Origin: Methanocella sp. PtaU1.Bin125
GTDB taxonomy: Archaea; Halobacteriota; Methanocellia; Methanocellales; Methanocellaceae
Direction: 5' to 3'
Length of the DNA: 64,000 bases
NCBI GenBank assembly: GCA_002067315.1
Contig: MVRA01000044.1
Coordinates: 20,100 to 84,099 of the forward strand
In this document: positions 58,253 through 64,000 of the stretch, piece after piece
How positions within the stretch are numbered: the stretch's first letter is position 1
How the letters are laid out: each line of letters starts with the position of its first letter
Program-made: the position numbers and the translations under genes
Notes under the pieces: model-generated
Databases searched by the model: none
What the model saw: the letters and a program-made list of their open reading frames with translations, nothing else
What the model was told of the DNA's origin: nothing

Positions 58253-59008
58253 TTACACAGTTGTGTTCTTTTCTACTTCAAGCATCTGCTTAAAGCGTAC
58301 CGCATCCTCGCCCATGGTGATGTTGTTGAACATGACGTACACTTCCCGGGCGGTCTTTTCGTATGACTTAACATAGCCAAGCAACTTCCGCAGGTCGGCG
58401 TCGGTGTATCTGTACTTGTAGTTCACTTCCCCGGGCCCGATGCCGTGGAGCCGGAAGTATATGGTCTCAGTGCTCACCGCGGGCCTGTGTCGGAACGGGT
58501 CGACGATGTGGATCAGGTTCAGGTCCTCGCAGAGCTTCTTCACCACGTCATCTGCCCACGGCCCGCGGGTCTCCCACCCGACGGCGCAGGGCCGTTTCAC
58601 GCTGGAGAAGAAGGCCCTGACGTCTTTCAGATGCTCTCGCGTGCTGTCGAATTTGGGCGGCGTCTGGACGACGAGTATCTTCGACTGCAATATCTTCGCG
58701 ATCTCTGCGGTGTCCTTCCACGACCTGAAGTTCTCCCCGGTCGGCTGTAGCAGTCCGATGTTCTCCGGCCTGCCGTCGGGTAGCTTTCCCTGCTTCCAGG
58801 TGGGGCTGGTGGCCGGGTGGGTGATCGCCTGCCAGGCCTTCATGTTCATCTCGAAGTCAGGCGGTGCAGCCTCCCGCCAGCGACGGGCGAGGTCGGGCTG
58901 CGGCAGCACGTAGAACGCGTCCTGCAGCTCGATGACGTTAAAAGTCGAATAATAGGCGTCTTTCCCGCCCTTCAAGCCCCAGCCGCAGGTGCCGACCTTC
59001 ACTTCCAT
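58253..59008 (-). CDS. DUF72 family protein
   Basis: The 251-residue protein matches DUF72 (YecE-like, TIM-barrel). Landmarks are VGTCGWGLKGGKDAYYSTFN near the N-terminus, FEMNMKAWQAITH, VVQTPPKFDSTREHLKDVRA, CAVGWETRGPW and YFRLHGIGPGE. Function is not established; nuclease or sugar-isomerase-like roles have been suggested from the fold. I chose the ATG at 59008 with the standard MEVKVGTCGW start. It is convergent with the biotin importer operon. Confidence 0.9.
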   Translation of the reverse strand: MEVKVGTCGWGLKGGKDAYYSTFNVIELQDAFYVLPQPDLARRWREAAPPDFEMNMKAWQAITHPATSPTWKQGKLPDGRPENIGLLQPTGENFRSWKDTAEIAKILQSKILVVQTPPKFDSTREHLKDVRAFFSSVKRPCAVGWETRGPWADDVVKKLCEDLNLIHIVDPFRHRPAVSTETIYFRLHGIGPGEVNYKYRYTDADLRKLLGYVKSYEKTAREVYVMFNNITMGEDAVRFKQMLEVEKNTTV

Positions 59009-59124
59009 GTGTATCACATTTACAGCCGATAAAAAAAGGGTTTCTGCCCGGCATCCGGGCCTGCCCGTAGCCGGCTGGCACCCGCTCGCGTGTGGGTACG
59101 TACGGGCTGCGGCACCGATTGCGT

Positions 59125-59775
59125 TCAGTCTTTATCCCGCAGCAGCACCCGGGCGTCGACGGCGACGGCCCCGTGGGTGTAGGCGATCACCGGGTTGACG
59201 TCCAGCTCCATGACGTCCTCCCGGGTCATCATGAGCCGGGAGATGCTCACCAGGATGTCGGCGAGCGCGTCGAGGTCGGCGCCCTGCTTGCCCCGGAACC
59301 CTTTCAGGATCGTGTAGCCTTTGGTCTCCCGGATCATCTTGAGGGCGATCGCATGATTGACGGGCGCCACCCGGAGGGAGACGTCCTTGAACACTTCCAC
59401 GAACACGCCGCCGAGGCCGAAGAGCACGGTGGGCCCGAACTGGGGGTCGCGCTTGCCGCCGATGATCACCTCGGCGACGCCGTCGGGGGCCATGGGCTCG
59501 ACCACCGCGGTGGCTTCCGGGTCGATCGCCCGGGCCGCCGTGAGGATGCGCTCGCAGGCCCCGCGGGCGCAATCGGCCGTGCGGATATCCAGAGCGACCA
59601 GGCCCATGTCGCTCTTGTGGATGATCTTACCCGACAGCACCTTGACGACCACCGGGAAACCGAGCTTCTCCGCAGCGTCGGCTGCCTCCGCAGGGGTTTT
59701 CACGCCGATGCCGTCGTTCACCCGGATGCCATACTGGGAGAACAGCCTCTTGGCCTCCATCTCGTTCAGCATCAT
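59125..59775 (-). CDS. ADP-forming acyl-CoA synthetase, beta subunit (ATP-grasp)
   Basis: The 216-residue ATP-grasp protein starts MLNEMEAKRLFSQYGIRVND, followed by FPVVVKVLSGKIIHKSDMGL and FGLGGVFVEVFKDVSLRVAP, as in the beta subunits of archaeal ADP-forming acetyl-CoA synthetases. With the alpha subunit it converts acetyl-CoA (or another acyl-CoA), ADP and phosphate into acid, CoA and ATP. Its start overlaps the stop of the alpha-subunit gene by 4 bp, so both are made together. Confidence 0.92.
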   Translation of the reverse strand: MMLNEMEAKRLFSQYGIRVNDGIGVKTPAEAADAAEKLGFPVVVKVLSGKIIHKSDMGLVALDIRTADCARGACERILTAARAIDPEATAVVEPMAPDGVAEVIIGGKRDPQFGPTVLFGLGGVFVEVFKDVSLRVAPVNHAIALKMIRETKGYTILKGFRGKQGADLDALADILVSISRLMMTREDVMELDVNPVIAYTHGAVAVDARVLLRDKD

Positions 59776-61154
59776 TCCGGCTTCGCCTCCCTGCCTAAAA
59801 AGACGTTATACTCGATGAGCCCCCGTAGCGCCTCGGCGGCACGCTCGGGCACGGGGTAGAACGGCACCCGGTTCTTCCGGAAGGCGCGGGCCACCTCGCC
59901 GATGTCCTCGCCGCCCATCCACACGGCGACCACCGGCTTCGGGAACTTTTCCCGGACCACGTCGATGACGGCCTTCGCCGGCTCCATGGCGTCGGTCATC
60001 CCGCCGTGGGCGTACATGACCATGACGCAGTCGATCTCCGCGTCGTCGAGCAGCGTCTTCATGGCCTCGTAGTAGATGTTGTAGTCCGACTTGGCCACGG
60101 TGTCCACCGGGTTCTTCACCGAGGCGAACGCGGGCAGCAGCCGGGCGATGCCGGCCTTCGTGTACTTGTTCAGGGGCGGCACGACCATGCCCCGCCGCTC
60201 GCAGGCGTCGCTGGCCATGATCGCCATGCCGCCGCCGTTCGAGAGGATCGCCACCCGGTTGCCCGTGGCCGGCGGCTGCGTGGCCAGCGCCATGGCCGCG
60301 TCGAACATCTCCTCCACGCCCTCGACGCGCGTGACGCCGCACTGCCGGAACGCGGCGTCGTACAGCGCGTCGGAGCCGGCCAGGCTGCCCGTGTGCGACG
60401 CGGCCGCCCGGGCCCCGGCCTGGCTGACGCCGGCCTTGATGGCCAGCATCGGCTTCCGGACCCGGTCCGCGGCCTCCATGAACCGCCGCCCGTCCTTGAG
60501 GCCTTCGATGTACATGACGATCGTCCACGTGTCCTTATCGGCGTTGAAGTACTCCAGCAGGTCGGCCTCCGAAATGTCCGCCTTATTGCCGGTGCTGATG
60601 ATGCAGTTCATGCCCATGCGGGAGCCGAGCGCCCAGTCCGCGATGGCGAGGCCCAGCGCGCCGCTCTGGCTGATGAACGAGATCTCGCCCTTCGGCGGCA
60701 TCCGGGGGACGATGCTGGCGTTCAGCCCGATGCCCCGGTTGACGAAGCCCATGGTGTTCGGCCCCAGCATCCGCATCCCGTACGAGGCCACTTTCTCCTT
60801 TAGTTGTTGCTCAAGCAGGGCCCCCTCGGGCCCGACCTCGCTGAACCCGGCGGTGATCACGACTACCGCCCTGACCTTTTTCGCCCCGCAGTCGTCGATC
60901 ACGCCCGGCACGACCGGCGCGGGCACGATGATGACGGCAAGGTCGACGTCGCCGGGTATGTCGCGGACGCTGGCGTAGCTTGTCAGCCCCTGGACCGCGG
61001 CCTCTCCGGGATTGACCGGGTACACGCTGCCCTTGTAGCTGTTGCTGATGATATTGTGCAAAACCTTATAGCCCCACTTCGACTCGACGTTCGAGGCGCC
61101 GACGACCGCGATGCTGCGGGGCTTCAGCAGGGGTTCAAGCGGGTGGTCATTCAT
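59772..61154 (-). CDS. ADP-forming acyl-CoA synthetase, alpha subunit
   Basis: The 460-residue protein has a CoA-binding domain (residues 10-130, RSIAVVGASNVESKWGYKVL, YPVNPG). Two ligase-CoA domains follow, with the catalytic phospho-histidine H254 in ASHTGSLAGSD. This is the separate-alpha form of ADP-forming acyl-CoA synthetase; acetate, or acids from 2-oxoacid breakdown, are typical substrates. In methanogens such enzymes can also work in the acid-activating direction. The alpha gene comes first, the beta gene follows with 4 bp overlap. Confidence 0.93.
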   Translation of the reverse strand: MNDHPLEPLLKPRSIAVVGASNVESKWGYKVLHNIISNSYKGSVYPVNPGEAAVQGLTSYASVRDIPGDVDLAVIIVPAPVVPGVIDDCGAKKVRAVVVITAGFSEVGPEGALLEQQLKEKVASYGMRMLGPNTMGFVNRGIGLNASIVPRMPPKGEISFISQSGALGLAIADWALGSRMGMNCIISTGNKADISEADLLEYFNADKDTWTIVMYIEGLKDGRRFMEAADRVRKPMLAIKAGVSQAGARAAASHTGSLAGSDALYDAAFRQCGVTRVEGVEEMFDAAMALATQPPATGNRVAILSNGGGMAIMASDACERRGMVVPPLNKYTKAGIARLLPAFASVKNPVDTVAKSDYNIYYEAMKTLLDDAEIDCVMVMYAHGGMTDAMEPAKAVIDVVREKFPKPVVAVWMGGEDIGEVARAFRKNRVPFYPVPERAAEALRGLIEYNVFLGREAKPE

Positions 61155-61195
61155 ACGATAAGACGTATATCGGGCATATTATATAAAATATCGAT

Positions 61196-62068
61196 TTATC
61201 GGGCGATGGCGTTAAGCAGCTGTGACGTGGTGACCGGGCGCTCCGCGGGCACGACGCCTTTGCGATCACAGTACTTCAGGTAGATGTCCACGACCTCCGG
61301 CGGCGACAGCCCGGCCCGGAGCAGCGCGTCCCGGTCATAAAAGATATCGCCCGGAGGCCCTTCCGCGATGATGCTGCCGCGATGGACGATGCAGACCCGG
61401 TCTGCAATACGGGCGGCCATATCGGCGTCGTGCGTGGCAATCACGAGACTGACGCCATGGGCGTTCCGGAGCCGGAGGATGAGCTCCTCGATGCGCAGCC
61501 GGTGAAAGCCGTCCAGGTCCGCGGTAGGCTCGTCCATGCAGATCACCGCGGGCTTCATGACCAGCACTCCCGCGATGGCGACCAGCCTTTTCTCGCCCCC
61601 GGACAGGTAGTTCGGCGTCTTCCCTGCCAGGCCGGCCGCGCCGACCAGCTCCAGCGCCTCCTGCGCAGCGGCTCTTGCCTCCTCTTTGCCCATGCCCAGG
61701 TTGACGGGCCCGAACATCACGTCGTCCAGCACCGTAGGCGCGAACAGCTGGTCGTCCGGCCGCTGGAAGACCAGGCCTACGTGCCTCCAGACGGTCTTCT
61801 TGATCTCGCTGCAGGGCTTGCCCATGACGTATACGGATCCGGCCGACGGCGTCATCAGCCCGTTCAGGTGCTCCATCAGCGTGGACTTGCCGGAGCCGTT
61901 CGCGCCGTACAGCGCCACGATCTCCCCGCGACAGACACTGAAGCACATGTCATGGATGCCCACCGTCCCGTCAGGATACACATGGCTCGCGCAGTCCACG
62001 TGGATGATCACGTCCTGGCCGTTTTTACACCGGCCCGATATGCATACACTCGTCTCGTCCGGGCTCAT
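61196..62068 (-). CDS. Orphan ECF/cobalt-type ABC ATPase
   Basis: The 290-residue protein is a CbiO/EcfA-type ATPase: Walker A GANGSGKST, Q-loop VFQRPDDQL, signature LSGGEKRLVAIAGVL, Walker B AVICMDEPTAD, switch His in IATHDADM. The C-terminal 65 residues extend beyond the usual core. Such ATPases energise cobalt, nickel or vitamin ECF importers. No permease or substrate-capture gene is adjacent, so partners must lie elsewhere. It is divergent from the DUF1284 gene over a 95-bp gap. Confidence 0.9.
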   Translation of the reverse strand: MSPDETSVCISGRCKNGQDVIIHVDCASHVYPDGTVGIHDMCFSVCRGEIVALYGANGSGKSTLMEHLNGLMTPSAGSVYVMGKPCSEIKKTVWRHVGLVFQRPDDQLFAPTVLDDVMFGPVNLGMGKEEARAAAQEALELVGAAGLAGKTPNYLSGGEKRLVAIAGVLVMKPAVICMDEPTADLDGFHRLRIEELILRLRNAHGVSLVIATHDADMAARIADRVCIVHRGSIIAEGPPGDIFYDRDALLRAGLSPPEVVDIYLKYCDRKGVVPAERPVTTSQLLNAIAR

Positions 62069-62163
62069 CAGACAGCAATTGTACCGCGAGATAAAAAGCT
62101 TCTATCCCTGATGTTCGCGACCAGCAAGACGTATATAGCCCCGCGACGCATACTCGATCTGAC

Positions 62164-62604
62164 ATGACGACGCGGCCACACCCGGGACGGAAAGGCATTC
62201 CGTTGCGGGCACACCACCTGCTGTGTCTTCTCGGCTTTCAGGGCATCGGCTACACGGCAGATTTCATTAAAAATTTCCATAAGGTCAAGCGGCTGGTGGA
62301 ACAGAACCCCGACCTTGAGATCGAGGTAGTGGAATCGTGCGACGTAGTCTGCATACAGTGCCCCAACGCGCAGGGCGATCACTGCTATAAGGGCGGGCTC
62401 AGCGAAAACAGGAGCGTCAGGAGCATGGACCGCCGGGTGATCGAGAAGCTCGAGATCGCGGCCGGGGATCGATTTAAGGCCCGCGACCTTTTTGCGTTAG
62501 TCAAGGAAAGGATCAAGCCGGAGGACCTCCGGGACATCTGCCGCGGGTGCGAGTGGATGTCGCTGGAGTTCTGCGCCCGCGGCCTCGAGCAGCTCAAGCC
62601 TTAA
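62164..62604 (+). CDS. DUF1284 protein
   Basis: The 146-residue protein has the family hallmark R15-A-H-H-L-L-C-L-L-G-F. Cysteines follow at SCDVVCIQCPNAQGDHC (about 58-74) and CRGCEWMSLEFC (about 128-139). The pattern suggests an iron-sulfur or zinc protein; function unknown. A TATA-like GTATATAGC lies near 62131-62139. The stop is followed at once by a family E repeat. Confidence 0.88.
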   Translation: MTTRPHPGRKGIPLRAHHLLCLLGFQGIGYTADFIKNFHKVKRLVEQNPDLEIEVVESCDVVCIQCPNAQGDHCYKGGLSENRSVRSMDRRVIEKLEIAAGDRFKARDLFALVKERIKPEDLRDICRGCEWMSLEFCARGLEQLKP

Positions 62605-62662
62605 GCCGCCAAGAATCCAAGAAAAGACGCCAAGACGCCACTGTAGAAACTAAGAGGCGCCA
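62605..62662. repeat. Family E repeat, left part, cut by the IS element
   Basis: GCCGCCAAGAATCCAAGAAA, AGACGCCAAGACGCCACTGT, AGAAACTAAGAGGCGCCA matches the left arm of 24287-24402 nearly base for base and stops at the IS boundary. The remainder seems to continue after the element (from 63926, AAGGGTCCAAGAGC and TTTCAAGATGCCAAGTAACT). Confidence 0.85.
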
Positions 62663-62723
62663 TGGACTGGATCCCTTGTAGTGGACAGGTAGTTAAGCAA
62701 CACGCACTATGAGGTGTATTGGT

Positions 62724-63032
62724 ATGGGAAATTCCAGGCGTAGGTATAGTCGTGAGTTCAAGGTCCAGGTGTTGCGGGAGCTTGATAGTGGTAAGTGTGT
62801 GGGCCAGGTTTGTCGTGAGCATAACCTGCACAGATCGTTGATTTCGAAGTGGCGGCAGGAGTATGAGAGTGATCCTGGCCGTGCCTTTGCCGGTAATGGT
62901 AATGTGTGTAAGGATGCGGCCAGGATCGGGGAGCTTGAGAAGCTTGTGGGCCAGTTGTATGCGGAGAACGATTTTTTAAAAAGAGCTTTGGCCAGTTTAA
63001 AGAAGAAAGAGCTGGAAGGTCGAGGGAGATGA
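62724..63032 (+). CDS. IS3 transposase OrfA (HTH protein)
   Basis: The 102-residue protein begins RRRYSREFKVQVLRELDSGK and has a helix-turn-helix (VGQVCREHNLHRSLISKWRQ). It ends with a leucine-zipper-like helix (IGELEKLVGQLYAENDFLKR), the usual OrfA form. It binds the inverted repeats and pairs with OrfB. The start at 62724 (MGNSRRRYS) fits the family; an ATG five codons upstream exists. Its stop overlaps the OrfB start by 4 bp (ATGA), so OrfB may be made by re-initiation as well as by frameshift. Codon use is less GC-biased than in the neighbours, as expected of an incomer. Confidence 0.93.
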   Translation: MGNSRRRYSREFKVQVLRELDSGKCVGQVCREHNLHRSLISKWRQEYESDPGRAFAGNGNVCKDAARIGELEKLVGQLYAENDFLKRALASLKKKELEGRGR

Positions 63033-63895
63033 GATATGTGGCGGTCAGAGATTGTCATGGCCCGGTATCTGTCAATAGGGCGGCCAGGCTTGCAGGTGTT
63101 AGCCGGTCCGGGTATTATAAATGGCTGGGTCGTGATGGCAGTGTTGACTCTGACTTGTCTTTGAGGGATGAGATCCAGAATGTCGTTGTCGATTATCCTG
63201 GGTATGGGTACCGGAGAGTCAAGAGAGAGTTGTGTAATCGTGGCTTCCTGGTGAGCAGTAGAAAAGTGCTACGATTGATGAGAGAGGACAATTTGTTATG
63301 CGTGAAAAAGCGGTATAGGCTTTGCACTACCGACTCAGACCATGGCGAACGTGTCTTTGAGAATCTCGCCAAAGACATGGAAGTCTCGGGGATTAATCAG
63401 CTCTGGGTCTCTGATATCACATATATCCAGCTATCCAGAGAGTTTGTGTACCTGGCCGTGGTTATAGACGTGTTTAGCAGACGATGCATTGGATGGGCGA
63501 TGAGCAGGCATATTGACACCCGGTTAGCGTTAAGTGCATTACAGGACGCGTTGAAGACTAGAGGGGCGAGTGATCTGGGCGGCCTTGTGCATCATAGCGA
63601 TCAGGGCGTCCAGTATGCAAGCAAAGAGTATGTGGCTTGTCTGCAAAGCCATGGTATTCGGGTTAGCATGAGCCGACGAGGTAATCCGTATGACAACGCG
63701 TTTGCCGAGAGTTTCATGAAGACGCTCAAGCACGAAGAGGTACTGCTGAACGAGTATGACACGTATCGGGAAGCTGTAGAGAACATCGAGCATTTCATCG
63801 ACGAAGTGTACAATCGGAAAAGACTGCACTCATCAATAGGCTACAGATCACCAATCGAGTATGAAGAGACACTAAAAATTAATATTGTTGCTTAA
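63029..63895 (+). CDS. IS3 transposase OrfB (DDE integrase)
   Basis: The 288-residue retroviral-integrase-type catalytic protein begins with an HTH_21 region (CHGPVSVNRAARLAGVSRSG, YYKW; YPGYGYRRVKRELCNRG). The DDE residues are in WVSDITYIQ (first Asp), VHHSDQGVQYAS (second Asp) and GNPYDNAFAESFMKTLKHEE (Glu). The C-terminus has YNRKRLHSSIGYRSPIEYE. All key motifs are intact, without frameshift or stop. Confidence 0.95.
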   Translation: MRYVAVRDCHGPVSVNRAARLAGVSRSGYYKWLGRDGSVDSDLSLRDEIQNVVVDYPGYGYRRVKRELCNRGFLVSSRKVLRLMREDNLLCVKKRYRLCTTDSDHGERVFENLAKDMEVSGINQLWVSDITYIQLSREFVYLAVVIDVFSRRCIGWAMSRHIDTRLALSALQDALKTRGASDLGGLVHHSDQGVQYASKEYVACLQSHGIRVSMSRRGNPYDNAFAESFMKTLKHEEVLLNEYDTYREAVENIEHFIDEVYNRKRLHSSIGYRSPIEYEETLKINIVA

Positions 63896-64000
63896 CCAAG
63901 TGTCTACTCAGAGGGGTTCACTCCACCAAGGGTCCAAGAGCTTTTTTGTTTCAAGATGCCAAGTAACTAAGATCCTGTCAGTTGCCCAATAATAATATAA

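Larger units (their letters stand above)
62663..63925 (+). mobile_element. Complete IS3-family insertion sequence
   Basis: The 1263-bp element has imperfect terminal inverted repeats of about 39 bp: TGGACTGGATCCCTTGTAGT... at the left, and the complement of TGGAGTGAACCCCTCTGAGT... at the right, both running to GTTAAGCAAC. Ends are TG...CA. A 3-bp direct repeat CCA flanks it (62660-62662 and 63926-63928), the usual target duplication. Two intact reading frames encode OrfA and the DDE transposase, so it could be active. Confidence 0.92.

Noticed and set aside
63020..63040. Programmed frameshift between IS3 OrfA and OrfB
   Set aside because: OrfB has its own ATG overlapping the OrfA stop (ATGA) and I saw no clear slippery A-run at the junction, so re-initiation is the simpler reading; frameshifting cannot be excluded.

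Overview
The window reads as a chromosomal segment of a GC-rich methanogenic archaeon. My best guess is Methanocellales (Methanocella-like), made from memory of gene families, since no search could be run. Support comes from an NrpR-type nitrogen regulator, a DUF2124 protein, an MsvR-like V4R redox regulator, an archaeal histone, DUF373, a short archaeal adenylosuccinate synthetase, a split ADP-forming acyl-CoA synthetase, Lrp/BirA-type regulators, and TATA boxes upstream of many starts with short or absent leaders. I saw no rRNA, tRNA or CRISPR.

Layout. 1-11.6 kb: GlnK, then an oxygen/nitrosative stress set: rubrerythrin + desulfoferrodoxin, photolyase, flavin reductase, flavodoxin, an MsvR-like regulator divergent from hybrid cluster protein, and rubredoxin. 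A SAM-decarboxylase-like protein, an ornithine cyclodeaminase/alanine dehydrogenase family enzyme, a PHP phosphoesterase and a methyltransferase lie among them. 11.6-18.6 kb: Na/phosphate symporter, a PadR/HAAS-RDD/two-flavodoxin cluster, HMA metal-binding protein, DUF2148 protein, and a rhomboid protease carrying an AN1 zinc finger. 18.7-29 kb: glycogen-debranching-type enzyme, MgtC/DUF4010 membrane protein, BtuF-like lipoprotein, ABC exporter, phosphoribosyltransferase and small hypotheticals. 29-45 kb: TetR with paired operators, DUF373, surface proteins, glyA-serB-coiled-coil operon, UbiA prenyltransferase, aminotransferase + Lrp pair, histone, HTH-CBS regulator, DUF2124-NrpR pair. 45-53 kb: pyrG, purA-trm112 operon, and an operon pairing a FAD oxidase and an FeS subunit with a LarA-type lactate racemase. 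53-62 kb: a secreted Cys-rich protein, birA, a bioY-ecfA-ecfA-ecfT biotin importer with a BirA-like operator, DUF72, ADP-forming acyl-CoA synthetase, an orphan ECF ATPase and DUF1284. The window ends in a complete IS3-family element.

Themes. (1) Redox defence is concentrated in the first 17 kb. TTCG/CGAA-type inverted repeats lie between msvR-like and hcp, and a degenerate match lies at the rubrerythrin promoter, which suggests one regulator for both. (2) The intergenic gaps are rich in dispersed, structured repeats. I distinguish families A/B (composite, with CG-alternating tracts), C, D (inverted repeats, three of four loci between convergent genes) and E (long inverted repeat, one copy split by the IS3 element with a CCA duplication), plus two large stems whose one arm is interrupted by a nested hairpin. 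These repeats and the operators are the least explained content of the window. (3) Several real genes are shorter than 60 codons: rubredoxin, Trm112, a CxxC zinc ribbon, and DUF5320-like and Cys-rich small proteins.
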